From: Pseudomonas jinjuensis
GTDB taxonomy: Bacteria > Pseudomonadota > Gammaproteobacteria > Pseudomonadales > Pseudomonadaceae
Reading direction: 5' to 3'
Length of the DNA stretch: 64,000 nucleotides
Assembly (NCBI RefSeq): GCF_900103845.1
Contig: NZ_FNIJ01000013.1
Coordinates: forward strand, 62,001-126,000
The position numbers and the translations under genes are program-made. The notes beneath the pieces are model-generated. The model saw only the letters and a list, made by a program, of their open reading frames with translations, was not told where the DNA came from and made no database searches. Of the stretch, positions 55,355-64,000 are shown piece after piece; the first letter of the stretch is position 1, and every line of letters begins with the position of its first letter.

Positions 55355-56212
55355 TCAGTTCTGACGGATGCCCGCCAGCAGCCACGGCTGGTTCTCGCCC
55401 TGGGCACGCTCCATGCGCCAGCTTTCGCTGAACGGCTCGCCCTGGTCGAAGCGCGAGGTCTTCGATACGCCGCGGAAGGTCAGGGTGGCGACGGTCTTGT
55501 CGGCCAGGTCGTCCAGGCCTTCCAGCTGCACGTCGAGGTTGTCGATGTAGGTCGACTGGTAGGCATCGCCGATCTCGGCGCGTTCCTGCTTGAGGAACTG
55601 CAGCATCTGCGGGGTGACGAACTCGGCGATCTTGTCCATCTCGTTGGCGTCCCAGTGCTGCTGCAGCGACAGGAAATGCTCGCGGCCGGCGCCGACGAAG
55701 CGCTCCTCGTTGAACCAGGACGGCGCGTTGATCGCCGGACGGACGGCGGCCGGCTGGGCGGCGCCACCGAAGATCGACGGCTGGGCGGCCGGCATCTCGC
55801 GCTGCATCGGCGCGTGACCGGCCATGGCCGGCTGGGCCTGCTGGCGGCGGCGGGAGGCGATGAAGCGGAAGGCCAGGAAGGCGATCAGCGCGATGATCAG
55901 GATGTCGAGGAACTGCATGCCATCGAAACCGTCACCCATGAACATCGAGGCGAGCAGGCCACCGGCGGCGAGACCGGCCAGCGGGCCGAGCCAGCGCGAG
56001 GCGCCGCTGGCGGGAGCGGCGGCCCCCGGACGGCCGGCCGTCGGCGCAGCGGCGGTGGAGCCGGGCGCGGCGTTCGGCGACATGTCGCGGGTCTGGTGGC
56101 TGGGCGCCGAGCCCATGCTCTTGCCGCCACCGAATCGTTTGGCGGCGTTCACGTCCAGGCTGAGCGTCACGGCGACGCAGAAGGCCATGGCAAGGCTGAG
56201 AAAGCGCTTCAT
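55355..56212 (-). CDS. Tim44-like domain membrane protein
   Basis: A 285-residue protein. A signal peptide or first helix (MKRFLSLAMAFCVAVTLSLDVNA) is followed by a Gly/Ala/Pro-rich low-complexity region (residues about 28-75), two hydrophobic segments (LGPLAGLAAGGLLASMFMG and FLDILIIALIAFLAFRFIA) and a C-terminal Tim44-like domain at about residues 165-283. The bacterial members are membrane proteins of unknown role and are not part of a protein import motor. It has its own terminator. The place next to an antiporter gene matches P. aeruginosa (PA5528-PA5529) as I recall it. Confidence 0.88.
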   Translation of the reverse strand: MKRFLSLAMAFCVAVTLSLDVNAAKRFGGGKSMGSAPSHQTRDMSPNAAPGSTAAAPTAGRPGAAAPASGASRWLGPLAGLAAGGLLASMFMGDGFDGMQFLDILIIALIAFLAFRFIASRRRQQAQPAMAGHAPMQREMPAAQPSIFGGAAQPAAVRPAINAPSWFNEERFVGAGREHFLSLQQHWDANEMDKIAEFVTPQMLQFLKQERAEIGDAYQSTYIDNLDVQLEGLDDLADKTVATLTFRGVSKTSRFDQGEPFSESWRMERAQGENQPWLLAGIRQN

Positions 56213-56395
56213 CGTGTAGTTCTCTTGGTTGGAATACGACGCGCGTCATGTTGCCACGCCTTGGGTGCGCGGCCACCCGGATTTTGTATCGGACTATTGC
56301 CCGGCATCAGCAACTGATTCCGGCAACTGTGTCTGGCGCGCTGGTCTGCGCTGGAGTACACCCGAAGCTCCACCCGTCGAGAGATTGCCGCCGCC

Positions 56396-57025
56396 ATGTA
56401 CCTGCCGACCGCCTTCCGCCAGAAGGACACCACCGAAATGCTCCGGCTGATCGCCGAGACGCGCCTGGCCACCCTGGTCACCGCCGGCGCGCAAGGGCTG
56501 CAGGCCACCCATCTGCCGCTGATCCTGGAGGCCGGCGAAGGCGAGCACGGCACCCTCTACGGCCACCTGGCGCGGGGCAATCCGCAATGGCGCGAACTGG
56601 CCGCCGGCACCCCGGCGCTGGTGATCTTCCAGGGCCCGGACGCCTACGTCAGCCCGGCCTTCTATCCGGCCAAGGCCGAGCACGGCAAGGTGGTGCCGAC
56701 CTGGAACTACATCGCCGTGCACGCCCATGGCACGGCGGAGACCATCGAGGACGCGCCGCGCCTGCTGGACATCGTCACTCGCCTGACCCGCCTGCACGAG
56801 CAGGACCGCGCACAGCCCTGGGCAGTGAGCGACGCACCCGAGGACTACATCGCCGGCATGCTGCGCGCCATCGTCGGCCTGCGCCTGCCGATCGAACGCC
56901 TGGAAGGCAAGTGGAAGCTCAGCCAGAATCGTTCGCCGGAGGACATCGAAGGCGTTCGCCAGGGGCTGGCCGAGTCGCCGTACCCTGGCGAGAGGCAGCT
57001 TGCGGAGCGCATCCCCAAGGGCTGA
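56396..57025 (+). CDS. PaiB-like FMN-binding protein
   Basis: A 209-residue protein of the PaiB/FMN-binding split-barrel family, often annotated as negative transcriptional regulator. Motifs are MYLPTAFRQKDTTEMLRLI at the N-terminus, ATHLPLILE near residue 42, GHLARGNPQWREL near residue 56, FQGPDAYVSPAFYPAKAEHGKVVPTWNY near residues 78-105 and LEGKWKLSQNRSPEDIEGV near residue 168. No DNA-binding domain is visible, so a flavin- or haem-binding role is as likely as regulation. It is monocistronic and starts about 180 bases from the divergent Tim44-like gene. Confidence 0.9.
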   Translation: MYLPTAFRQKDTTEMLRLIAETRLATLVTAGAQGLQATHLPLILEAGEGEHGTLYGHLARGNPQWRELAAGTPALVIFQGPDAYVSPAFYPAKAEHGKVVPTWNYIAVHAHGTAETIEDAPRLLDIVTRLTRLHEQDRAQPWAVSDAPEDYIAGMLRAIVGLRLPIERLEGKWKLSQNRSPEDIEGVRQGLAESPYPGERQLAERIPKG

Positions 57026-57165
57026 ATCGGGTCGGCGGATTCCCTTTGTTAATCAGACTGTTACTGATTTTTACAAGGACGCCGGGAACGATCCGCGAAT
57101 GGTAGTCTGAGCCGCGCGAGGCCGGTGGCCGCGCGATCCCACCATTCATCGCGAGGACCGCCACC

Positions 57166-58923
57166 ATGCATGCCATCGATTTCATCCAGGACCTCGCGGT
57201 GATCATGCTGGTCGCGGGCATGGTCACGGTCCTCTGCCACCGCTTCAAGCAGCCGGTGGTGCTCGGCTACATCATCGCCGGCCTGATCATCGGCCCCTAC
57301 ACCCCGCCATTCGGGCTGGTCCACGACGAGCAGACGATCAAGACCCTCGCCGAGCTGGGGGTGATCTTCCTGATGTTCTGCCTCGGCCTCGAATTCAGCC
57401 TGCGCAAGCTGTTCCAGGTCGGCGCCACGGCATTCCTCGCGGCCTTCCTGGAAATCACCCTGATGATCTGGGCCGGCTTCGAGATCGGCCGGCTGTTCGA
57501 CTGGGGCACCATGGACTCGCTGTTCCTCGGCGCGATCCTGGCGATGTCCTCGACCACCATCATCATCAAGGTCCTGACCGACCTGAAGATGAAGAACGAG
57601 CGCTTCGCCCAGCTGATCTTCGGCGTGCTGATCATCGAGGACATCCTCGGCATCGGCATCATCGCGCTGTTCTCCGGCATCGCCGTGAGCGGCGCGGTGG
57701 AGACCGACCAGGTGTTCGCCACCGTCGGCAAGCTGAGCCTGTTCATGATCGTCGCGCTGGTCATCGGCATCCTGCTGGTGCCGCGCCTGCTGGCCTACGT
57801 GGCGAAGTTCGAAAGCAACGAGATGCTGCTGATCACCGTGCTCGGCCTGTGCTTCGGCTTCTGCCTGCTGGTGGTCAGGCTGGAATACAGCATGATCCTC
57901 GGCGCCTTCCTGATCGGCGCGATCATGGCCGAATCGCGCCAGCTGGGGCAGATCGAGAAGCTGATGGAGCCGGTGCGCGACATGTTCAGCGCGATCTTCT
58001 TCGTCACCATCGGCCTGACCATCGACCCGCGGGTGCTGGTGGACTACGCGATGCCGATCCTGGTGATCACCATCGTGGTGATCCTCGGCAAGCTGATTTC
58101 CTGCGGCGCCGGCGCGTTCATCGCCGGCAACGACGGGCGCACCTCGATGCGCGTCGGCATGGGCCTTTCGCAGATCGGCGAATTCTCCTTCATCATCGCC
58201 GCGCTGGGCATGAGCCTGGGCGTGACCAGCGACTTCCTCTACCCGGTGGTGGTCGGCGTCTCGGCCATCACCACCCTGACCACGCCCTACCTGATCCGCT
58301 CGGCCGACCCGCTGGCGGTCTACCTGTCGAAGAGCATGCCATCGCGGGTGGTGTCGGTGTTCGGCATGTACGGCGAGTGGCTGCGCAGCATCAAGCCGCG
58401 CGGCGACAAGGCGATGCTGGCCGGCATGATCCGCCGCATCCTGCTGCAGGTGCTGGTCAACCTGGCGATGGTGATCGCCATCTTCTTCGCCCTGGCCTAC
58501 TTCGCCGGCCCGCTGTCGGAATGGCTGTCGACCTGGATCGCCCACGAGGCACTGCACAAGGCGGTGATCTGGGGCGCTGCGCAGCTGCTCTCGCTGCCCT
58601 GCCTGATCGCCGCCTACCGCAAGCTCAAGGCGCTGGCGATGCTGCTGGCGGAGATGGGCGTCAAGGCGGAAACCGCCGGCCGCCACACCGCCCGCGTGCG
58701 CCGGGTGATCGCCGAGCTGATCCCGCTGCTGTCGCTGGGCGGCATCCTGCTGCTGCTCGCCGCGCTCAGTTCGAGCATCCTGCCGACCGGGGAACTGCTG
58801 GTGGTGGTGGGCCTGGTGGCGGCGCTGGCGAGCGCCCTGCTCTGGCGCTGGTTCATCCGCGTGCACTCGCGCATCCAGATCGCCCTGATGGAGACGCTGG
58901 AGCAGGACAAGGGCGGGCATTGA
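57166..58923 (+). CDS. Cation:proton antiporter (KefC-like, no RCK domain)
   Basis: A 585-residue CPA2-family inner membrane transporter. The core of about twelve helices covers residues 10-385, with LGYIIAGLIIGPYTPPFG, GVIFLMFCLGLEFSLRKL and the ion-site region FGVLIIEDILGIGIIALFSG. After a cytoplasmic loop, three or four more hydrophobic segments (residues about 420-565) replace the RCK domain found in the other antiporter of this window. It is annotated as a sodium/proton antiporter (PA5529) in P. aeruginosa. AGGA precedes the ATG. Ion specificity cannot be told from sequence. Confidence 0.9.
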   Translation: MHAIDFIQDLAVIMLVAGMVTVLCHRFKQPVVLGYIIAGLIIGPYTPPFGLVHDEQTIKTLAELGVIFLMFCLGLEFSLRKLFQVGATAFLAAFLEITLMIWAGFEIGRLFDWGTMDSLFLGAILAMSSTTIIIKVLTDLKMKNERFAQLIFGVLIIEDILGIGIIALFSGIAVSGAVETDQVFATVGKLSLFMIVALVIGILLVPRLLAYVAKFESNEMLLITVLGLCFGFCLLVVRLEYSMILGAFLIGAIMAESRQLGQIEKLMEPVRDMFSAIFFVTIGLTIDPRVLVDYAMPILVITIVVILGKLISCGAGAFIAGNDGRTSMRVGMGLSQIGEFSFIIAALGMSLGVTSDFLYPVVVGVSAITTLTTPYLIRSADPLAVYLSKSMPSRVVSVFGMYGEWLRSIKPRGDKAMLAGMIRRILLQVLVNLAMVIAIFFALAYFAGPLSEWLSTWIAHEALHKAVIWGAAQLLSLPCLIAAYRKLKALAMLLAEMGVKAETAGRHTARVRRVIAELIPLLSLGGILLLLAALSSSILPTGELLVVVGLVAALASALLWRWFIRVHSRIQIALMETLEQDKGGH

Positions 58924-58929
58924 GATTGT

Positions 58930-59092
58930 CGTAGGAGCGAGCTTGCTCGCGAACCTTCGCTGGACGCGGGAGCGTCCGGGGATGCGTTCCCACGCGGGAG
59001 CGTGGGAACGATTGTCATTGAATCTTTCGCGGGCATGGCCCGCTCCTACAGGGGAGACCGCATTTGTAGGAGCGGGCCATGCCCGCGACCGG
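58930..59092. repeat. Type B arm, type E unit and inverted type A pair
   Basis: A single type B arm (about 58930-58955), a type E unit (about 58966-59010, with CGTTCCCACGCGGGAGCGTG) and two type A arms in tail-to-tail order (about 59028-59089) fill the gap between the antiporter and the convergent uvrD gene. The A arms are reversed compared with other A units: the right arm comes first. Confidence 0.85.
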
Positions 59093-59096
59093 AGGC

Positions 59097-61280
59097 CTAC
59101 ACGGCTTCCAGCTTCGCATACCCCAGCATCAGCCACTTGCTGCCTTCGCTGGAGAAGTTCACCTGCACCCGCGCCTGCGCCCCGGCGCCCTCAAAGTTGA
59201 GGATCACCCCTTCGCCGAACAGCGGATGGCGCACGGCCTGGCCGAGGCTGAACGGGGTTTCCGGCACGCCGGCGCCGCTGAAGATGCTGCTGCCGCTGCG
59301 CTGGCCGCCGCCGAGCGGGCGGCTCACCGAGTTGGACAGGCGCACTTCCTGGATCAGCCCCGGCGGAATCTCGCGGACGAAGCGCGACACCTTGTTGTAG
59401 GTCTCGCTGCCGTACAGGCGGCGCGTCTCGGCGTAGGTCAGCACCAGGCGCTGCATGGCGCGGGTGATGCCGACGTAGGCCAGGCGGCGTTCCTCTTCCA
59501 GACGGCCGGGTTCTTCCAGGCTCATCTTGTGCGGGAACAGGCCCTCTTCCATGCCGGCAAGGAACACCAGCGGGAATTCCAGGCCCTTGGCGCTGTGCAG
59601 GGTCATCAGCTGGATGCTGTCCTCGAAGGCGTCGGCCTGGGTGTCGCCGGACTCCAGCGCGGTGTGGTCGAGGAAGGCCACCAGCGGCGGCACGTCGTCG
59701 TCCTCGGCGTTCTCGAAGGCACGGGCGGCGCTGACCAGTTCCTCCAGGTTCTCCACCCGCGCCTGGCCTTTCTCGCCCTTCTCTGCCTTGTGATAGGTGA
59801 TCAGCCCGGACTGCTCGATGACTGTCTGGGTCATCTGGTGCAGCGGCATGCCCTCGACCTTCACCGCCAGCAGGTCGATGGTCTCGAGGAAGCCCTGCAG
59901 CGCGCTGGCGGCGCGGCCGGCCACGGCTTTCGCGGCGATCACGTCGTTGATGGTGCGCCATAGCGAGGTGCCGTTGGCGCGGGCGGCGTTGCGCAGGGTC
60001 TCGACGGTCTTCTCGCCGATGCCGCGCGGCGGCACGTTGATCACCCGTTCCAGCGCCGCGTCGTCGTCGCGCAGGCGGATCAGGCGCAGGTAGGCCAGGG
60101 CGTTCTTGATCTCGGCGCGCTCGAAGAAGCGCTGGCCGCCGTAGATGCGGTAGGGAATCTTCTCCCGCAGCAGGGCTTCCTCAAGTACGCGGGATTGCGC
60201 GTTGGAGCGGTAGAGGATGGCGATCTCGCTGCGCTTGAGGCCGTCCTTGCGCAGGGCGTCCTCGATGGCCTCGACGATGTAGCGCGCCTCATCGTGCTCG
60301 TTGAAGCCGGAGTACAGGGTGATCGGATCGCCATCGCTGCCGTCGGTCCACAGCTCCTTGCCGAGCCGTCCCTGGTTGTTGGCGATCAGCGCGTTGGCGG
60401 CCTTGAGGATGGTGCCGGTGGAGCGGTAGTTCTGCTCCAGGCGGATGTCCTCGGTGTTGGCGAAATCGTCGGAGAAGCGCTGGATGTTCTCGATCTTCGC
60501 CCCGCGCCAGCCATAGATCGACTGGTCGTCGTCGCCCACCACCATCAGGCTCTGGCCGCCCTTGGCGATGAAGCGCAGCCAGGCGTACTGCACGGCGTTG
60601 GTGTCCTGGAACTCGTCCACCAGCACGTGGCGGAAACGCCGCTGGTAGTGCTCCAGCAGGCTCGGGCGGTCGCGCCAGAGTTCCAGCGAGCGCAGCAGCA
60701 GCTCGGCGAAGTCCACCACCCCGGCGCGCTGGCAGGCGGCCTCGTAGGCTTCGTAGATCTTCAGCATGGTGGACAGATACAGGTCGCCGTTGGCCTGGAT
60801 GTTCTGCGGGCGCAGGCCCTCGTCCTTCTGGCTGTTGATGAACCACTGCGCCTGGCGCGGCGGCCAGCGCTGCTCGTCCAGTCCCAGCTCGCGGACCACC
60901 CGCTTGACCAGGCGCAGCTGGTCGTCGCTGTCGAGTATCTGGAAACCCTCCGGCAACCCGGCTTCCTGCCAGTGCGCGCGCAGCAGGCGGTGCGCCAGGC
61001 CGTGGAAGGTGCCGACCCACATACCCATCGGGTTGATCCCGAGCAGCTGCTCGATGCGCGCGCGCATCTCGGCGGCGGCCTTGTTGGTGAAGGTCACGGC
61101 GAGGATGCTGTGCGGCGAGGCGTGCTCGACCTGGATCAGCCAGGCGATGCGGTGCACCAGCACGCGGGTCTTGCCGGAACCGGCGCCGGCGAGCACGCGC
61201 TGGCGCCCCAGCGGCGCGGCCACGGCCTGGCGCTGGGGATCGTTGAGGGAGTTGAGCAGGAGGGAGAGATCGTCATTCAT
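59097..61280 (-). CDS. uvrD: DNA helicase II UvrD
   Basis: A 727-residue superfamily 1A 3'-5' DNA helicase acting in mismatch and nucleotide excision repair. It has Walker A AGAGSGKTRVLVHRI near residue 31, VDEFQDTNAVQYAWL (motif II) near residue 221, GDDDQSIYGWRGA (motif III), LEQNYRSTGTIL (motif IV) and LMTLHSAKGLEFPLVFLAGMEEGLFP (motif V). VGITRAMQRLVLTYAETR (motif VI) and a C-terminal tail complete it. The length matches UvrD of P. aeruginosa. The ATG at 61280 lacks a strong ribosome binding site, but the upstream frame is not coding. Confidence 0.97.
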   Translation of the reverse strand: MNDDLSLLLNSLNDPQRQAVAAPLGRQRVLAGAGSGKTRVLVHRIAWLIQVEHASPHSILAVTFTNKAAAEMRARIEQLLGINPMGMWVGTFHGLAHRLLRAHWQEAGLPEGFQILDSDDQLRLVKRVVRELGLDEQRWPPRQAQWFINSQKDEGLRPQNIQANGDLYLSTMLKIYEAYEAACQRAGVVDFAELLLRSLELWRDRPSLLEHYQRRFRHVLVDEFQDTNAVQYAWLRFIAKGGQSLMVVGDDDQSIYGWRGAKIENIQRFSDDFANTEDIRLEQNYRSTGTILKAANALIANNQGRLGKELWTDGSDGDPITLYSGFNEHDEARYIVEAIEDALRKDGLKRSEIAILYRSNAQSRVLEEALLREKIPYRIYGGQRFFERAEIKNALAYLRLIRLRDDDAALERVINVPPRGIGEKTVETLRNAARANGTSLWRTINDVIAAKAVAGRAASALQGFLETIDLLAVKVEGMPLHQMTQTVIEQSGLITYHKAEKGEKGQARVENLEELVSAARAFENAEDDDVPPLVAFLDHTALESGDTQADAFEDSIQLMTLHSAKGLEFPLVFLAGMEEGLFPHKMSLEEPGRLEEERRLAYVGITRAMQRLVLTYAETRRLYGSETYNKVSRFVREIPPGLIQEVRLSNSVSRPLGGGQRSGSSIFSGAGVPETPFSLGQAVRHPLFGEGVILNFEGAGAQARVQVNFSSEGSKWLMLGYAKLEAV

Positions 61281-61414
61281 GGGGCGGCATTCTACCGACG
61301 GGCGGTTTTCCCCGGCAAACCGGCCCGCCGTCCGGCAGCTTCCCGGCGAAAGCCGGGCAGGCAGCCGGCCAATTGCCATCCGTCATGCCTGGGTGGGGCG
61401 ATCTCCCCGGGTAT

Positions 61415-61939
61415 CTAGTGCTGGTGCTGATGGTCGCCGGAGACGCCCTGCAGCACGCTCTGGTCGATCTCGCTGAAACGCAACACGCGGCCACCCTCGG
61501 CGTTGGCCATGCGATCCGCGTCGGCTCGCTCGGCAAACGATGCCAGGGTCGCGCCCATCGCGCCCGGACGCTGCACGCCGACCACGTAGTAGGCGCTGGT
61601 GGCGTCGATCAGGTGGCGGTCATCGGGATGGTTCCAGTCGCTGCGGGCCATGTCGTGCACGTACAGGCGCGCACCGCTGTGCTGGTTTTCCGGTTGCAGC
61701 CACCAGCCGAGCAGTTCGGCGGTGGAGCAGAACTTGCGCACCGAACCGGGTGCGACGGCCTCGCCCTTGGGACCGGCGAAATCCCCGATGACCATGCCGC
61801 AGACGTGGCATTCATCCCCGCTCTGGAAGGGCACCGGGGCGAGGTTGGCGGCTTCCTGGCCGGTGTCGTCGCAGCCGCCGAGCAGCAGGCCGAACAGTCC
61901 GGCGGCAAGGCCGAGTCGAAGTGGACGTGACAACAGCAT
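61415..61939 (-). CDS. nosL: Copper chaperone lipoprotein NosL
   Basis: A 174-residue outer-membrane lipoprotein precursor. The lipobox ends at Cys23 (LLGGCDD). The copper(I)-binding motif lies in DECHVCGMVIGDFAGP, with Cys44, Cys47 and Met49. NosL delivers copper for assembly of the catalytic centre of nitrous oxide reductase (NosZ) in the periplasm. It is the last gene of the nosDFYL run, 15 bases after nosY. It is followed, 134 bases on, by uvrD on the same strand. Confidence 0.94.
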   Translation of the reverse strand: MLLSRPLRLGLAAGLFGLLLGGCDDTGQEAANLAPVPFQSGDECHVCGMVIGDFAGPKGEAVAPGSVRKFCSTAELLGWWLQPENQHSGARLYVHDMARSDWNHPDDRHLIDATSAYYVVGVQRPGAMGATLASFAERADADRMANAEGGRVLRFSEIDQSVLQGVSGDHQHQH

Positions 61940-61954
61940 GGTGTACTCCTCAGG

Positions 61955-62779
61955 TCAGATCGGTCGCCGGCGGAACAGCGCATAGGCCAGCGCCAGCGCC
62001 GCCAGGGTCCAGGCGCACAGCGCCAGCCACAGGGCGGCAACGGGTACGGCGAGGTCCCGGCCGAGGGTCAGGACGCCGCCCAGCTCGGAACCGAAATCGG
62101 GCAGGTTGATCAGGCGGTAGAGATCGGTGGGGTTGAGCAGCAGCAGCCAGGGCAGCAGGTTGGCGCTGACCTGGCCCTTGCCGATCACCAGCAGGGCCAG
62201 CAGGGCGAGGTCGAACAGCAGCACGAAGAAGAACCACACCCCCAGTGCCAGGCCGGCGGCGGTGGACTTCTCGCTGACCCGGCTGCTCAACGCGTAGGCC
62301 ATGGCCAGGAAGGTCCAGCCAAGCAGGCAGGACGACAGGATGAAACGGCCGAAGGAGCCCAGCAGCTGCGCCAGCGGTATGCCCGGAACCAGCACGGCGA
62401 TGGCCAGCGCGGCGGCGGAAAAGCCCAGCAGCGTAGCCAGCCCGAGAATCAGGCCATGACCGAGGAACTTGCCGATCAGCAGTTGGCCGCGGCCCAGCGG
62501 GTAGGTCAGCAGGAGCATCAGCGTGCCGCCCTCCTCCTCGCCGACGATGGCGTCATAGGCCAGCAGCAGGGCGATCAATGGCATCAGGAAAGTCGCCAGG
62601 CTGGTCAGGCTGGCGAGCGTGGCCGGCAGCGAGGTGAAGCCCACCTGGCCGCTTGCCGCCGCGCCGAGCCAGGCGATGCCGACGGCAAGCAGGGCGAACA
62701 GCAGGCTGATCGCGAGCAGCCAGCGATTGCGCAGGCCGTCGGCCAGTTCCTTGCGGGCGATGTTCCAGATCGGATTCAT
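61955..62779 (-). CDS. nosY: ABC transporter permease NosY
   Basis: A 274-residue inner membrane permease with six helices (for example [59 protein letters not shown] and [20 protein letters not shown]). A large cytoplasmic loop contains [26 protein letters not shown]. With NosF and NosD it forms the complex needed for copper-sulfide cluster assembly on NosZ. Its start codon overlaps the nosF stop by four bases. Confidence 0.94.
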   Translation of the reverse strand: MNPIWNIARKELADGLRNRWLLAISLLFALLAVGIAWLGAAASGQVGFTSLPATLASLTSLATFLMPLIALLLAYDAIVGEEEGGTLMLLLTYPLGRGQLLIGKFLGHGLILGLATLLGFSAAALAIAVLVPGIPLAQLLGSFGRFILSSCLLGWTFLAMAYALSSRVSEKSTAAGLALGVWFFFVLLFDLALLALLVIGKGQVSANLLPWLLLLNPTDLYRLINLPDFGSELGGVLTLGRDLAVPVAALWLALCAWTLAALALAYALFRRRPI

Positions 62780-63690
62780 GCTGGGACTCCCGGGGCCGGT
62801 TGCGTGCTTTCCATGTGGTGGCGGTAGAGGTCCTCCAGCGACGGCGGCAGCACCTCGAGCTCCTGCGCGCGCTCCGCGAGCAGCACATTGAGCACTTCGT
62901 GCTGGCGCTCCTCGCCGACCCGCAGCTCCAGCCGCCGGCCATCCAGGACGGTGACGCCATGGCCCGCCGCACGCCAGTGCCGCGGCCAGTCGCCATCGGG
63001 CGTGCCGGCATAGCGGATGCGCACCGGCAGTCCGGCGTCCTTGCGCAGTTCGGCCAGGCTGCCGGCGGTCAGCAGCCGGCCCCTGGCGAGGATCGCGGCG
63101 CGGTCGATGTGCGCCTCGACGCCGGGCAGCACGTGGGAGCAGAGGATGATCCCGGTGCCCTGCGCGCGCAGGCGGTCCAGCCACTGGTACAGCTCGATGG
63201 TGGCGATGGGATCGAGGCCGACGGTGGGTTCGTCGAGCAGCAGCAGCTGCGGCTGGCCGAGCAATGCCTGGGCCAGGCCGAGGCGCTGGCGCATGCCCTT
63301 GGAGTAGGTCTTCACGCGGCGCCCCGCGGCGTGGCTCAGACCGACCTGTTCGAGCAGGTCGTTCACCTCGCAAGGCCGCGCACCCTTGAGCCGGGCGAAG
63401 TGCTGCAGCGTCTCGCGGCCGGTCAGTTGCGGGTAGAAGGTCACGTTCTCCGGCAGGAAGCCGATCCGCCGGCGTACGTCCGGGTCTTCCGGCGCCCGGC
63501 CGAATACCCGCACCGTGCCGCGGGTCGGGCGCAGTAGGCCGAGGATCAGCTTGATCGTGGTGGTCTTGCCGGCGCCGTTGTGCCCGAGCAGGCCGAGCAC
63601 CTCGCCGGCGCCGAGCTGGAGGTCGAGCCCGTGGAGGGCGGTGAAGCCGCCGTAGTCCAGGGAGGCTGCATGGATTTCGACGGGTTTCAT
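62776..63690 (-). CDS. nosF: ABC transporter ATPase NosF
   Basis: A 304-residue ABC ATPase. Walker A is [14 protein letters not shown] near residues 36-49, the signature [15 protein letters not shown] near 129-143, Walker [14 protein letters not shown] near 150-162, and the switch histidine in CSHVLPG. It powers the NosDFY machinery of nitrous oxide reductase maturation. Its start overlaps the nosD stop (ATGA), and its stop overlaps the nosY start, so the three genes are translationally coupled. Confidence 0.95.
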   Translation of the reverse strand: MKPVEIHAASLDYGGFTALHGLDLQLGAGEVLGLLGHNGAGKTTTIKLILGLLRPTRGTVRVFGRAPEDPDVRRRIGFLPENVTFYPQLTGRETLQHFARLKGARPCEVNDLLEQVGLSHAAGRRVKTYSKGMRQRLGLAQALLGQPQLLLLDEPTVGLDPIATIELYQWLDRLRAQGTGIILCSHVLPGVEAHIDRAAILARGRLLTAGSLAELRKDAGLPVRIRYAGTPDGDWPRHWRAAGHGVTVLDGRRLELRVGEERQHEVLNVLLAERAQELEVLPPSLEDLYRHHMESTQPAPGVPA

Positions 63691-64000
63691 GGACGCGACT
63701 CCTCGTTCGGGGCCCGTATCAGCGGGGAGCTGTCGCGCACGCCGGGCGGGCGGATGACCGGAAAGGCGCGCTGGACCCAGCGCAGCAACTCGATGGCCGG
63801 GCTGGTCATCAGCAGTTGCACCTGCGGATACAGCCACAGCAACTGGTCGACCTTGTCGTTGGGTTCGTAGGCGACATCGCCGATTCCGTCGGCATTGCGG
63901 TCCCAGCCCAGGTAGTCGCTCCAGTAGTTGCCGCGGCCATCCGCCGACCATTCCTGGGTGCGGCTGGCGACGTACTTGACCTGCTGGCGGTTGCCGACGA
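63687..64000 (-). CDS. nosD: NosD, C-terminal part (runs off the window)
   Basis: Only the last 103 codons are in the window; the gene continues beyond position 64000. The visible part has the family motif [18 protein letters not shown] and ends in the usual [21 protein letters not shown] segment. NosD is a periplasmic right-handed beta-helix protein that works with NosFY in NosZ maturation. The stop codon overlaps the nosF start by four bases. nosZ and nosR are expected further on, outside the window. Confidence 0.92.
   Translation of the reverse strand, partial: VGNRQQVKYVASRTQEWSADGRGNYWSDYLGWDRNADGIGDVAYEPNDKVDQLLWLYPQVQLLMTSPAIELLRWVQRAFPVIRPPGVRDSSPLIRAPNEESRP

Overview
The window is a gene-dense, high-GC chromosomal segment of a Pseudomonas. 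The proteins, their lengths and many local gene orders match the P. aeruginosa lineage: purK-purE-adhA-LysR-aspA, oadA/pycA/pycR, gbdR-sdaB-cbcXWV, aruR/aruS-aruI-aruH, pdxY-antiporter, and a SDR/glutamine synthetase/aminotransferase/GntR block. These blocks sit apart in P. aeruginosa PAO1 as I recall it, and here they are joined in another order. nosDFYL also lies beside uvrD. A close relative of P. aeruginosa, such as the P. nitroreducens/citronellolis/knackmussii group, is therefore more likely than P. aeruginosa itself. This is judged from memory of gene order, not from an alignment. I found no tRNA, rRNA, insertion sequence, prophage or CRISPR array.

Layout. 0.3-9.5 kb: a LysR regulator, two small envelope proteins, purK-purE, an alcohol dehydrogenase, a second LysR gene divergent from aspA, and a DUF5924 membrane protein. 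9.6-15.4 kb: yjdM, a dihaem cytochrome c, the two-subunit pyruvate carboxylase and its divergent regulator pycR. 15.5-23.9 kb: quaternary amine uptake and catabolism, with an orphan choline/betaine-type binding protein, gbdR, sdaB and the cbcXWV ABC transporter. 24-27.7 kb: a polyamine-type set of binding protein, class III aminotransferase and LuxR-type regulator, without permease or ATPase genes.

28-43.8 kb holds the arginine transaminase region. It contains a TetR-type regulator and aruR, a periplasmic binding protein gene and aruS packed head to tail. A permease preceded by a short leader ORF follows, then a crotonase, an acyl-CoA dehydrogenase, a fused acyl-CoA ligase, aruI, aruH, an NAD(P)H oxidoreductase and a LysR regulator. 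AruH and AruI convert arginine to 2-ketoarginine and then 4-guanidinobutyraldehyde. The three CoA enzymes in the same strand order suggest a CoA-dependent handling of a downstream acid, which I cannot assign.

43.9-59 kb: a small secreted protein, a probable sRNA locus, an alpha/beta hydrolase, a DUF3301 protein, pdxY, an RCK-containing cation/proton antiporter, a thioesterase, the SDR/glutamine synthetase/aminotransferase genes with their divergent GntR regulator and twin operators, several small proteins, a PaiB-like protein and a second antiporter. 59-64 kb: uvrD, then nosL, nosY, nosF and the 3' end of nosD, which implies denitrifying N2O reduction.

Intergenic DNA is rich in short palindromic repeats of at least seven types (called A to G below). 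Most sit just after stop codons. Several carry arms within a spaced unit of about 60-90 bp, as REP/REPIN-type elements do. No RAYT transposase gene is present in the window. Several precise inverted repeats upstream of regulator genes look like operators and are listed separately.
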